A stretch of 64,000 bases of DNA, from contig CABFPG010000012.1 in assembly GCA_902141825.1 (NCBI GenBank), forward strand, positions 115,522 to 179,521. Direction: 5' to 3'. Positions 55,551 through 64,000 of the stretch are shown in pieces. A program made the position numbers and the translations under genes. The stretch's first letter is position 1. Each line of letters opens with the position of its first letter. This DNA is from Thalassocella blandensis. Its GTDB lineage: Bacteria > Pseudomonadota > Gammaproteobacteria > Pseudomonadales > Cellvibrionaceae. The notes beneath the pieces are model-generated. The model did not search any database and was not told where the DNA came from. It worked only from the letters and a program-made list of their open reading frames with translations.

Positions 55551-56864
55551 TTACTGCAGAAAACTGTTCACCATGGAGATCATTACCCCGGCGGCCACAG
55601 CTGATCCAATAACACCGGCTACATTCGGGCCCATTGCATGCATCAGCAGGAAGTTTTGGGGGTTATATTCCAAACCAACTTTATTGGATACCCGCGCGGC
55701 CATCGGTACCGCAGAGACACCGGCGGAACCAATCAATGGATTGATTTTCTGTTTGCTGACCATATTCAACAGCTTGGCCATCAACACCCCTGCTGCCGTT
55801 CCTACCGCAAAGGCCACTACCCCCAGAATCAATATGCCAAGTGTTTTTGGGTCAAGAAATTTATCTGCCGCTAACTTGGAACCCACGGATAAGCCTAAAA
55901 AGATCGTCGTAATGTTGATCAACGCATTCTGTGTGGTATCCGATAAACGATTCACCACACCGCACTCACGCATCAAATTACCAAAACAAAACATTCCTAA
56001 TAAAGGTGCTGCCGAGGGCAGAATCAAGGCCACCAGAATCAGCAACACAATAGGGAAAAAGATTTTTTCCCGCTTGCTGACGTGGCGAAGCTGCGTCATC
56101 ACAATTTTTCGCTCATCGGCAGTGGTCAAAGCCCGCATTATCGGAGGCTGGATCATGGGCACTAAAGCCATATATGAATATGCAGCAACTGCAATGGCAC
56201 CAAGCAAATCCGGCGCTAGTTTACTCGCCACATAAATCGCCGTAGGGCCATCAGCCCCACCAATAATGCCAATTGCAGCGGCGTCGGCTATGGAAAAATC
56301 CATAATCCCGGTACTGGATAAAAACACGGCTCCCAGCACCGTAGTGAAAATACCAAACTGCGCTGCAGCGCCTAAAAACAAAGTGCGCGGATTTGCCAGC
56401 AAGGGGCCAAAATCCGTCATCGCACCAACCCCCATAAAGATCACCAGGGGTGCAACACCGCTGGCAATTGCAACAGAGTAAAAGTTATATAGCATCCCGT
56501 TCTGGTAATCCGCACCGGCAGCAAACAACTTGGCATCGGCAAGCACGGCTGGCTTGGCATGATGATAAGCATTCAAAATATCCTGAGTAGTCTCCCAGGT
56601 ATTCAGAGCAAATATTTCAGCCAGACCTTTAAGCACGGCTGGATCACCGCCGAGAATGGCGTTTTCAACAGCAGATGACGCCAGGCCAGCTCCCGGTATA
56701 TTCGCTAAAATGCCACCAAACCCAATTGGGACCAGCAACAGCGGTTCAAAACCTTTGCGTATGGCGAGAAACAACAACATTAAACAGATCAGCATCATGG
56801 TGATCTGTCCCCATTGCATCTGATATAAGCCGGAGTCAGCCCATAAGCCTAAGAAATTTTCCAT
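55551..56864 (-). CDS. oadB: Oxaloacetate decarboxylase beta subunit (Na+ pump)
   Basis: 437 residues. Multispan membrane subunit that decarboxylates carboxy-biotin and pumps Na+ outward. Many hydrophobic helices, with the family's ion-site text [21 protein letters not shown] and the [16 protein letters not shown] loop. The C-terminus is [18 protein letters not shown] precedes the ATG. Last gene of the oadG-oadA-oadB operon, 29 bases after oadA. Confidence 0.96.
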   Translation of the reverse strand: MENFLGLWADSGLYQMQWGQITMMLICLMLLFLAIRKGFEPLLLVPIGFGGILANIPGAGLASSAVENAILGGDPAVLKGLAEIFALNTWETTQDILNAYHHAKPAVLADAKLFAAGADYQNGMLYNFYSVAIASGVAPLVIFMGVGAMTDFGPLLANPRTLFLGAAAQFGIFTTVLGAVFLSSTGIMDFSIADAAAIGIIGGADGPTAIYVASKLAPDLLGAIAVAAYSYMALVPMIQPPIMRALTTADERKIVMTQLRHVSKREKIFFPIVLLILVALILPSAAPLLGMFCFGNLMRECGVVNRLSDTTQNALINITTIFLGLSVGSKLAADKFLDPKTLGILILGVVAFAVGTAAGVLMAKLLNMVSKQKINPLIGSAGVSAVPMAARVSNKVGLEYNPQNFLLMHAMGPNVAGVIGSAVAAGVMISMVNSFLQ

Positions 56865-56893
56865 AGTGTCCTCTAGTAGTACTCTCTTTTTAC

Positions 56894-58684
56894 TTAGGCC
56901 AATGTAAGCAACACATCGCCAACGGCCACGACGTCGCCTTCTTTAACGTTGACGTCACCCACGGTACCAGCACTAGGGGCACTTATTTGGGTCTCCATCT
57001 TCATCGCTTCCAGCACCAGCAAGGTATCACCTTCTGCAACCTGCTGACCTGGGCTTACCATCACCCGGAAAATGTTTCCGGCCAGTGGTGCTTTTACCGG
57101 TGCGCCTTCAAGGCTAACACCACTGCCTGTGGTTGCCGCTGCGGAAGCAGCACCTGCCAGTGGCACAATGCCGGTCAACTCTCCACCATTACTGACGGTG
57201 ACGGTGTATTCCTGCCCTTCCACGGTCACGGTATAGATTTCATCACCGTTGTCCGCATGTACAACAGCACTTTCTTGTCCTGTCGGTGCAGGTTCAAAAG
57301 CATCCGGGTTGTTGCGGTTGGCGAGAAATTTCAAGCCTATCTGCGGGAACAGCGCGTAGGTCAGTACATCATCAATCTCATTATCACCTTTGGCCAGCTC
57401 GATATTGCGTGAACCGGCTTCTTCACGAAGGCTTTTGGTCAATTCATCCAGTTCGGGCTCCAACAGATCTGCTGGGCGACAAGATATAAACTGGTCGCGA
57501 CTTTCTAACACTCTGGCTTGCAGGTCCGCATCCATCGGTGCGGGTGTAGCGCCGTATTCCCCTTTGAGGATGCCTTCAATTTCTTTTGAGATTGATGCAT
57601 ATCGCTTACCGCGCAACACGTTGATAACCGCTTGAGTACCTACGATTTGCGATGTGGGTGTTACCAGAGGAATGTAACCAAGATCTTTTCTTACGCGTGG
57701 AATTTCTTCCAGCACTTCATCAAATTTATCCTCAGCGCCCTGCTCTTTCAGCTGGCTTTCCATATTGGTCAGCATACCGCCGGGAACCTGAGCTGTTAAA
57801 ATTCGCGCATCAACACCTTTTAAGGAGCCTTCAAATTTCGCATATTTTTTGCGAACGTCGCGGAAGTAGATCGCAATTTCCTGCAGAGCGGAAAGGTCCA
57901 AACCTGTATCTCGCTCTTCTCCTTCCAGAGTCGCCACCATGGTTTCGGTGGGGCTGTGCCCGTATGTCATGGACATGGAGGAAATCGCAGTGTCGATATT
58001 ATCAATACCAGCTTCAACACATTTTAAATTGGTAGCATGCGCCAAGCCGGTGGTGGCGTGACACTGCATGTGAATGGGAATATCACAGGCCTCTTTTAAT
58101 CGTTTAACCAGCTCGTAACCGACATAAGGTTTTAACAAACCGGCCATATCTTTAATCGCTATGGAGTCCGCCCCCATATCTTCAATGCGCTTACCCTGCT
58201 CTACCCAGCCATCAATAGTGTGTACCGGACTTAAGGTATAGGAAATGGTGCCCTGTGCGTGTTTGCCCATTTTCTTCACGGCTTTTAAGGCCGTTTCGAT
58301 ATTTCGCATATCGTTCATCGCATCAAACACACGGAATACGTCGATGCCGTTTTTCGCCGCTCGCTCAACAAATTTTTCAACCACATCATCAGCGTAGTGG
58401 CGATACCCTAAAATGTTCTGCCCACGGAAAAGCATTTGTTGCGGGGTTTTAGGCATCGCTTTTTTCAATTCGCGAATGCGGTCCCAAGGGTCTTCACCAA
58501 GAAATCGAATGCAGGCATCAAAAGTAGCGCCACCCCAGCTTTCCAAAGACCAAAAGCCGATGTTGTCCAGCTTTTCTGCAATTGGCAGCATGTCATCGAT
58601 CCGCATGCGAGTTGCAAATAACGACTGGTGCGCATCTCGCAACACCAATTCCGTAATACCCAATGGCTTTTTATTTTCGCTCAT
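56894..58684 (-). CDS. oadA: Oxaloacetate decarboxylase alpha subunit
   Basis: 596 residues. Carboxyltransferase domain (about 1-440) beginning [19 protein letters not shown] with metal and Lys motifs. A linker rich in Gly/Ala follows, then a biotinyl domain at the C-terminus with EAMKMET (biotinyl Lys562). It transfers the carboxyl from oxaloacetate to biotin, which OadB then decarboxylates. Middle gene of the operon. Confidence 0.96.
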   Translation of the reverse strand: MSENKKPLGITELVLRDAHQSLFATRMRIDDMLPIAEKLDNIGFWSLESWGGATFDACIRFLGEDPWDRIRELKKAMPKTPQQMLFRGQNILGYRHYADDVVEKFVERAAKNGIDVFRVFDAMNDMRNIETALKAVKKMGKHAQGTISYTLSPVHTIDGWVEQGKRIEDMGADSIAIKDMAGLLKPYVGYELVKRLKEACDIPIHMQCHATTGLAHATNLKCVEAGIDNIDTAISSMSMTYGHSPTETMVATLEGEERDTGLDLSALQEIAIYFRDVRKKYAKFEGSLKGVDARILTAQVPGGMLTNMESQLKEQGAEDKFDEVLEEIPRVRKDLGYIPLVTPTSQIVGTQAVINVLRGKRYASISKEIEGILKGEYGATPAPMDADLQARVLESRDQFISCRPADLLEPELDELTKSLREEAGSRNIELAKGDNEIDDVLTYALFPQIGLKFLANRNNPDAFEPAPTGQESAVVHADNGDEIYTVTVEGQEYTVTVSNGGELTGIVPLAGAASAAATTGSGVSLEGAPVKAPLAGNIFRVMVSPGQQVAEGDTLLVLEAMKMETQISAPSAGTVGDVNVKEGDVVAVGDVLLTLA

Positions 58685-58726
58685 GAAAAACGCCCGTGTT
58701 TTATTAATTTTCTAATGTAATTTTGA

Positions 58727-58984
58727 TTATGGTTGGGTCTTAGCCCGGTGCTGATATATCGCCTGTTGAATCACAGCCAATACTTTTGGATCGACGTTGG
58801 CCGAATTAGCGGCCTTTTTCGGTGCGGGTTTCGGCTCGTTAGCCACTTCTTCTTCACCCAGAAACTTATTGATGAAGGTGGACATGACCGTCACACAAAC
58901 CACTAATAATGTGAGAAATACGAATACCGTTCCCATGCCAAAGATCAACAAGTCCAGGCCTTGTTGTGTAAGCGTGCTTTGCAT
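58727..58984 (-). CDS. oadG: Oxaloacetate decarboxylase gamma subunit
   Basis: 85 residues. One transmembrane helix (GLDLLIFGMGTVFVFLTLLVV) and a short cytoplasmic tail with Lys/Ala/Pro-rich linker and a conserved end (VLAVIQQAIYQHRAK). It anchors the alpha subunit and carries a zinc site in relatives. GGGGAAGG precedes the ATG. First gene of oadG-oadA-oadB; the promoter lies in the gap toward dusC. Confidence 0.92.
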   Translation of the reverse strand: MQSTLTQQGLDLLIFGMGTVFVFLTLLVVCVTVMSTFINKFLGEEEVANEPKPAPKKAANSANVDPKVLAVIQQAIYQHRAKTQP

Positions 58985-59383
58985 AACCTTCCCCGAAAGC
59001 TTAAAACCGGATTTGCGAACCAGGTTTTCAGATAATTAATGTTGTCCGATCGTCAATCGATCAAAAAGAAACCATTATTCTAATGAATTTATATTTATTC
59101 TGTATCATTTTTAGCCCGCAACTCCCATGTGCAAGACGGCGGTCGCATAAGATAATGAATAAGTAGGCGGTTGAGCAAGTGCAACAAGGGCTTTTTAATG
59201 CGTTTTTATCGATATTGGCTTAAATTAATGCGCCAAAGCGGGCAAAAATCACCCATCTCGTGCATTCACGTTAAAATCCATTGATATATTAATGTTTTTA
59301 TTTAACCAGGTAGAGCAAATACTGGTCGACAACAATTCCGCTATACTAGGCGTCTTTTACTTTGATCTGATCATGAATAAGCA
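58985..59383. other. Divergent intergenic region oadG / dusC
   Basis: 399 bases. It holds the oad promoter (minus) and the dusC promoter (plus; a TATACT at 59342-59347 is a plausible -10). No RNA gene, operator or repeat is obvious. Confidence 0.45.
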
Positions 59384-60487
59384 ATGAGAATCTATCTGGC
59401 CCCAATGGAAGGTGTGGTGGACCACCACATGCGTTATCTGTTGAGCAAAATCGGCGGCATCGATCTTTGCGTCACAGAATTTGTGAGAGTGACAGACCAT
59501 GTGTTGCCACGAAAAGTCTTTACCCGGTACTGCCCGGAAATTTTATTGCAACGACAGGGCAACAACTCAAGGTCAGCGGAAAACTTACTGTCGCAATCCT
59601 ACCGACTTAGTGCCAGTGAATCAGAGACTGAAATAGCGTCTATCCGAGAAGCCTTCAAAGATTCGCAGCTTTTAGTGGGGGCAAGTTGCCCCACGCGCAT
59701 CCAGTTGCTGGGCAGCAATGCTGAAGCGATTGCAGAAAATGCGCGCAAAGCAGCGGAGCTTGGCGCACCTGGAATTGATTTAAATTTTGGCTGTCCGGCT
59801 AAAACTGTCAATAAAAATCGCGGTGGTGCGTGCCTTCTCAATGAACCCGACACCCTGTTCAATATAGTGAATGCTGTTCGTCGACGCGTTCCGCAGCATG
59901 TTCCTGTAACAGCAAAAATTCGTTTGGGCTATGAAGCTCGCAACCGCTATCTGGAAAACGCTCTGGCAATTACCGAGGCAGGAGCAAGCGAACTGGTTGT
60001 GCATGCGCGCTCTAAAACAGACGGATACAATCCACCGGCCTACTGGGAGTGCATTGCGGAAATCAAAGCCATTACCGACATCACGGTTATTGCCAATGGC
60101 GAAGTCTGGACACTGCAGGACTATCACCGCTGCCGCGACGTGTCGCAATGTGATGATGTGATGATTGGGCGTGGTTTATTAGCAACCCCCGATCTGGCGC
60201 TGGCCATCAAAAGCCATCAGCAAGGCATCGATTATCAGCTAAAACCATTTGCTGAAATAGCGGAATTACTGCTGGAGTTCTTTCTTTTAACAAGTCACGC
60301 CTACCCGAAAAAATATATGGGTAATCGTGTAAAACAATGGTTATTTTATTTGCAGCGGCAGTATCCCGAAGCTCAGCAGCTGTTCCAGCAAATTAAGAAA
60401 CACCGCGACTTTACTACGCTTTATTCAGCGCTGGCTTCACACTGCGCAACGGAATTCCGTCGCGAAATCGAACAGGCTTCTGCGTGA
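59384..60487 (+). CDS. dusC: tRNA-dihydrouridine(16) synthase DusC, with insertion
   Basis: 367 residues, against about 315 for E. coli DusC. An FMN enzyme that reduces U16 of tRNA. It shows the start YLAPMEGVVDHHMR, the FMN-site region and the active-site Cys137 in NFGCPAKTVN, plus ANGEVW and MIGRG. About 39 extra residues (roughly 56-95, Ser/Glu-rich) lie between the CPE of the TRYCPE segment and the QLLG strand, where E. coli DusC has a short loop; the insertion is in frame and does not break the barrel motifs. The C-terminal helical RNA-binding domain is present (YMGNRVKQWLFYL). Neighbour to ggt, convergent. Confidence 0.92.
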   Translation: MRIYLAPMEGVVDHHMRYLLSKIGGIDLCVTEFVRVTDHVLPRKVFTRYCPEILLQRQGNNSRSAENLLSQSYRLSASESETEIASIREAFKDSQLLVGASCPTRIQLLGSNAEAIAENARKAAELGAPGIDLNFGCPAKTVNKNRGGACLLNEPDTLFNIVNAVRRRVPQHVPVTAKIRLGYEARNRYLENALAITEAGASELVVHARSKTDGYNPPAYWECIAEIKAITDITVIANGEVWTLQDYHRCRDVSQCDDVMIGRGLLATPDLALAIKSHQQGIDYQLKPFAEIAELLLEFFLLTSHAYPKKYMGNRVKQWLFYLQRQYPEAQQLFQQIKKHRDFTTLYSALASHCATEFRREIEQASA

Positions 60488-60498
60488 ATTTTCCGGCT

Positions 60499-60520
60499 GG
60501 CGCTTCACGCAGGAAGCGCC
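60499..60520. terminator. Hairpin between dusC and ggt
   Basis: Perfect 8-bp stem GGCGCTTC/GAAGCGCC with a 6-base loop in the gap between the two convergent genes; no strong T-run. Confidence 0.5.
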
Positions 60521-60600
60521 GCTCTGAGGATTGGTGACCACGGTGCATGAAATGCACGATATTTCTGCCACCACGTAAATTAAAACGCTTTCAATGCTCG

Positions 60601-62484
60601 CTATCGATCACCCGACACTAGACGGGGTTCGGCCACCGCCTGAAATTCCCCGTCCTGGATAGCAATAGCCTGTGTTGCTCCGAAAGGCGGCCAGATTTTT
60701 AAAGTATGGCCATATTTCGCCAGCGCACTTTTAAATGCATCGGTAGCAAATCCATCGATATACACCATATCGGGTCGCCATTGGTGATGTACGCGTACCG
60801 CTTGTAGAGATTCTTCTAAGCTGTAATCCAGCGCGAGTCGATTCATTAATGCCTGTACAACCTGAGTAATAATGGTAGGGCCACCTGCAGCTCCGACCGT
60901 CATGACGGGCTGATTCTTATATAACACCAGTGTCGGACTCATACTGGACAAAGGACGTTTACCTCCGCGCACACTATTCGCTTCACTGCCCACCAGACCA
61001 AAAGCGTTGGGCACACCAGGCTGTGCAGAAAAATCGTCCATCTGGTTGTTCATGAGAACACCGGTACCAGGAATGGTTACCTTACTGCCAAAGCTGGTGT
61101 TTAACGTCGTTGTAATAGCAACCCAATTGCCCTCTTTATCAGCCGTTGCGATATGTGTGGTGTGCTTGTCAAATAATTCAGATTCTGCACCCGGCGGAAC
61201 ATGGAAACTTTCTACAGGTTGCGCTTTTTTTAGTGAAATTTTTTCCGCTAACTGTTTTGCGTAAGATTTCGCAATCAAGCCTTTGGGAACTTTGGCAAAC
61301 GCGGGATCTCCCAACCAATGCGCACGGTCGGCAAAAGCAAGCTTCATCGCTTCAATCAAAACATGATAACGCTGAACTTCCGACATTGACGGTAAGTCGT
61401 ATTGCTCCATCATATTCAGAATCTGCGCCACATGTACGCCACCAGAACTGGGAGGCGGAAATCCGAGTACATCGTATTGCTTGAATTTGGTTTTCACCGG
61501 GTTACGCAATAACAGCTGATAGTTACGGAAATCCTTTTGCGTTACCAGCCCATCATTTTGCTTCATCCATTGACTGACCGCCGAAGCAAATTCACCTTTG
61601 TAAAAATAGTCCGGTCCTTCTTTTGCCAGGTTACGGTAAGTCTCGGCCAAGTCTTTTTGAATCAGAGTTTCACCACGCTTTTTAGCACTGCCATCTTTAT
61701 GCAAAAAGATTTCTGCACTCGCCGGAAACTTCTGTAAGTCTTCATAGGTACGCTGAAGGCGCTTGGCCATCACATCGCTTATGGGGAATCCTTTCTCCGC
61801 CAGAGTGGCTGCGGGCAAAATCACATCACTAAAATTCAACTTGCCGCTGTGCTGCTGTAAATAGTCAAACGCGGCCACGGAACCAGGCACACCGATGGCA
61901 AGCGCTCCGGTTTTACTCAGTGATGCTTCTGCCTTGCCGTTTTTCAAAAACATATCTCGCGTGGCCGCCGCTGGCGCGATTTCGCGGCCATCAATAGCCA
62001 TGATAGAGCCGTCAGCTTGACGCACAAGAATAAAGCATCCTCCACCTATGCCAGAGTTATTGCTGTCTACCACGCCAAGCGTAAACGCGACCGCCAGTGC
62101 AGCATCAATAGCATTTCCACCTTTTGCAAAAGCATCGAGGCCCGCTTGTGTTGCTAAAGGATGAACAGACGCCACAGCCCCCTTTCCATCTAAAGTGGTT
62201 CTGGCAAACTGCTCCGCTGCGCTAAGGGCTTTCGGGGCAGAAGTTTGCTCCGAGGATTTTTCAGTGTCCGCAGTCACTTTCGGTGTAGGCTTGGGCGTGG
62301 CAAAGGCCTGCGTGACACAAATACTCAACGCAAAACCAACTGCCATGGCTATGCGCTGTCGCTTAGCAGTTTTTGTTCGCGTGTTCGTTATAGAGGATAA
62401 AAACGAGTCAAAAAGATTTAGGGATGGATTTCGTTGATTGTCCTGCATTCCTGCAATAGATTGCTTTTTGGGCTGAGTAAACAT
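60601..62484 (-). CDS. ggt: Gamma-glutamyltransferase
   Basis: 627 residues. Ntn-hydrolase that cleaves the gamma-glutamyl bond of glutathione and is self-processed into two subunits. The nucleophile of the small subunit is Thr442 in HTTHIATADKEGN. Other typical strings are IGGGCFILV and GFPPPSSGGVH. The N-terminus is unusual: about 45 polar residues precede the hydrophobic signal (MAVGFALSICVTQAFA), so either the start is too far upstream or the signal is internal; there is an in-frame ATG just before the signal (M47, position 62346). Periplasmic. Confidence 0.94.
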   Translation of the reverse strand: MFTQPKKQSIAGMQDNQRNPSLNLFDSFLSSITNTRTKTAKRQRIAMAVGFALSICVTQAFATPKPTPKVTADTEKSSEQTSAPKALSAAEQFARTTLDGKGAVASVHPLATQAGLDAFAKGGNAIDAALAVAFTLGVVDSNNSGIGGGCFILVRQADGSIMAIDGREIAPAAATRDMFLKNGKAEASLSKTGALAIGVPGSVAAFDYLQQHSGKLNFSDVILPAATLAEKGFPISDVMAKRLQRTYEDLQKFPASAEIFLHKDGSAKKRGETLIQKDLAETYRNLAKEGPDYFYKGEFASAVSQWMKQNDGLVTQKDFRNYQLLLRNPVKTKFKQYDVLGFPPPSSGGVHVAQILNMMEQYDLPSMSEVQRYHVLIEAMKLAFADRAHWLGDPAFAKVPKGLIAKSYAKQLAEKISLKKAQPVESFHVPPGAESELFDKHTTHIATADKEGNWVAITTTLNTSFGSKVTIPGTGVLMNNQMDDFSAQPGVPNAFGLVGSEANSVRGGKRPLSSMSPTLVLYKNQPVMTVGAAGGPTIITQVVQALMNRLALDYSLEESLQAVRVHHQWRPDMVYIDGFATDAFKSALAKYGHTLKIWPPFGATQAIAIQDGEFQAVAEPRLVSGDR

Positions 62485-62682
62485 TTACCACCTTTTGACC
62501 GTTGTTACATGAATTTCAGTGTTTGCGACGAATGAGGTTTGACCGAGTTCGATTATGGCGCAGCCCGCAAGACCCCGAGAGCGATTTACCCCATACAATA
62601 AAGTGTATTAACACTATTACGAACTTGCATTGCCAAACAAATCAGCCGTACAGCATAGAGGTTTATTGGGCATTTGTGAATG

Positions 62683-63573
62683 TCAGTGAACTTTGCGACC
62701 ATCTGTGCGAGATAACGACTTACGCGATATATCTTTTTCTTGTTGCGCACTCCAGTCCTGCCATGAATCTATGTAGCGCTGTTCAATTTTCGCCTGCTCG
62801 GCTTCATTCAACTTGCGCTGTGTAAACTCCTTGGAGTAAACAATAGGCGTCATTGCACTTAACATTGCATTCACTTCTTCATCACCAAAATGCAAGGGGA
62901 CTTCACTTTTTGCGGATTGCGTATCAGTGGCAAGTGTCGCTTTAATCGGAATGAAATTAAATTTGGGTTTCCAAACGCCCATGCTCGGCTTTACCACCGC
63001 ATAATAGGTATGACTCGCTTTTACATCTACAACGAGGTAGTCAATAGAGTCCGCAATCAACATGAATACGTGACGCCCAGGATTAAGTTCGTGATGTAAA
63101 CGAGTGTTGTTTTGAATATCCCCTACCAGCGTCGGCGTACCATTATCCACTTCGTACACCTGTGCATTAACAGCGGAAGCGACGACAGAGGAACGAAGAA
63201 ATATGATCACTGCACCGCGTCGGGTCTGTGCATCAATTCGTTCGCCGGTAATGTTTTTCGGGCGTGTCAGCTGGCTGACTTTTAAGTGTTGCTGCGACTC
63301 GGCATGCAACTGATCCGTCGCATTGTTTTTAGTCTGATCGCTTGAGCTTTCATCCGTCAGCTCCGAGTGTGTAGACGACATCGCTCCACCGTTTTGTGGG
63401 TCGGTCGAACGAGTTTTTTTCGCTGCACGTTCGGGATGATCAGCAACCGAACCTGAGCCAGCAGGCGCTTGCGAATTTTCAGACCCCGGGGAATTAGACG
63501 TCAAATGCTGGGCACAAGCTGATAAAAACGTAGATAAAATTATTATTTTGAGTAACCGCATGGAACTCTTCAC
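62683..63573 (-). CDS. Lipoprotein with DUF2846-like domain
   Basis: 296 residues with a lipoprotein signal (LSTFLSACAQ, Cys20). A long Ser/Thr/Gln-rich linker (about 25-110) leads to a beta-rich domain (about 115-235) of the DUF2846 type: AVIIFLRSSVVAS, then NPGRHVFMLIADS and ASHTYYAVVKP. The C-terminus is a charged helix. DUF2846 proteins are often found as surface or cell-envelope lipoproteins of unknown role. Start at GTG 63573 or ATG 63561, both with purine-rich upstream sequence. Unlinked to ggt except by orientation. Confidence 0.8.
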   Translation of the reverse strand: MKSSMRLLKIIILSTFLSACAQHLTSNSPGSENSQAPAGSGSVADHPERAAKKTRSTDPQNGGAMSSTHSELTDESSSDQTKNNATDQLHAESQQHLKVSQLTRPKNITGERIDAQTRRGAVIIFLRSSVVASAVNAQVYEVDNGTPTLVGDIQNNTRLHHELNPGRHVFMLIADSIDYLVVDVKASHTYYAVVKPSMGVWKPKFNFIPIKATLATDTQSAKSEVPLHFGDEEVNAMLSAMTPIVYSKEFTQRKLNEAEQAKIEQRYIDSWQDWSAQQEKDISRKSLSRTDGRKVH

Positions 63574-63910
63574 AAACCTCTCAGTTATGTCTCTGAAGCG
63601 AAGATTCGCGCATTGTAAACGCTTAAGACAGCAAAAATGTTAAAAATCTCAAAATTGTTAATCGACACGCGTATTTTGTATTTGCCCTATTTTGTCTCCC
63701 ACACGAGTAAGTTTGCCCTTCACCCAAGATTTCACTTCTACGACTTTACATTCCGCCTCCCCATCCACCAAATTAACGTCACCGTATTCCCGGGTTTGCG
63801 GGATTTGTCACTTCCAGCGATGGACAGTGCAAAAATCAAACATAAAAAAAGCCAGCACTGAGGCTGGCTTTAATTTCACGGTGTTGCGTTACCGCAACTT
63901 ACATCCAAAC
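63574..63910. other. Right-end intergenic region
   Basis: 337 bases with the lipoprotein promoter and a terminator for the edge gene. A 74-codon plus-strand frame at 63637-63861 runs into the terminator and was not accepted. Confidence 0.5.
63848..63871 (-). terminator. Intrinsic terminator of the right-edge gene
   Basis: Stem AAAGCCAGC/GCTGGCTTT with a 6-base loop. On the minus strand it is followed by a run of T (plus-strand A run 63844-63850), fitting the end of the gene whose stop is at 63911. Confidence 0.8.
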
Positions 63911-64000
63911 TTAATTACAGGCACCCAGATCCGTCCAGGCATTGCTCCAGGCCCAGCCCGATGGTGGTGCGTAAGGTCCACCCGTCGTACACCAGCCACC
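63911..64000 (-). CDS. C-terminus of a secreted cysteine/tryptophan-rich protein
   Basis: The last 29 codons of a gene that runs off the window, ending DLGACN and a TAA. The piece is rich in Trp, Gly and Pro with two cysteines (GGWCTTGGPYAPPSGWAW), typical of the ends of secreted carbohydrate-active or carbohydrate-binding proteins in these bacteria. Family not identifiable from so little. A good terminator follows. Confidence 0.5.
   Translation of the reverse strand, partial: GGWCTTGGPYAPPSGWAWSNAWTDLGACN

Noticed and set aside
63637..63861. 74-codon plus-strand frame near the right end
   Set aside because: Runs into the terminator stem of the edge gene and has no start signal.

Overview
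The window looks like a chromosome segment from a marine gammaproteobacterium, probably of the Cellvibrionales (Saccharophagus/Teredinibacter-like). This is inferred from gene order and content only: the pseudomonad-like run lptGF / pepA-holC-x-valS, the rnd-ycgL-ycgN and recR-ybaB-dnaX-ffs neighbourhoods, a class I PHB locus, a Na+-pumping oxaloacetate decarboxylase, and many PAS/GGDEF/REC signalling proteins. No rRNA, tRNA, CRISPR array or complete insertion sequence was seen.

Layout. Positions 1-3.7 kb: a possible gene start at the left edge, a gene-poor stretch, then a hybrid-kinase-like protein that appears to have lost its phospho-histidines, translationally coupled to a REC-Fis regulator. 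3.7-12.3 kb: core genes lptG/lptF (LPS export), pepA, holC, a conserved hypothetical gene and valS. 12.7-18.2 kb: a PilU-type ATPase, an FG-GAP lipoprotein and a PAS-GGDEF-EAL protein. 18.2-21.2 kb: a tandem repeat, a DUF2288 gene, a near-consensus Fur box in front of a 60-codon gene, and a divergent GlpD-like oxidoreductase. 21.2-25.5 kb: an accessory island, all on the minus strand and visibly AT-rich. It holds a 364-aa unknown protein, a DUF6615-like (PD-(D/E)XK-type) protein, a DUF4145 protein and a PIN-like gene remnant. Two elements in it resemble integron attC sites, with stop and start codons lying in the core sites, so this looks like a short gene-cassette array without an integrase in view. 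25.5-39.9 kb: a VWA membrane protein, htpX, slyX, yceI, ycgN, ycgL, rnd, recR, ybaB, dnaX, SRP RNA, serA, serC and a YbbN-type thioredoxin.

40.3-50.6 kb is a polyhydroxybutyrate (PHB) locus. phaB makes (R)-3-hydroxybutyryl-CoA, phaC polymerises it, and two phasins coat the granules. phaR is the repressor, and two copies of TTTGCTGCAYCGCA flank a promoter upstream of one phasin. bdhA and aacS return 3-hydroxybutyrate to acetoacetyl-CoA. tcdA and tatD lie inside this stretch. 51-64 kb: trhO, bolA, a small protein plus REC protein pair, pyruvate kinase, oadGAB, dusC with an insertion, gamma-glutamyltransferase, a DUF2846-like lipoprotein, and the C-terminus of a cysteine/tryptophan-rich protein at the right edge.

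Most core calls are secure from motifs and length. Calls in 18-25.5 kb, and all regulatory calls, are inference from pattern.
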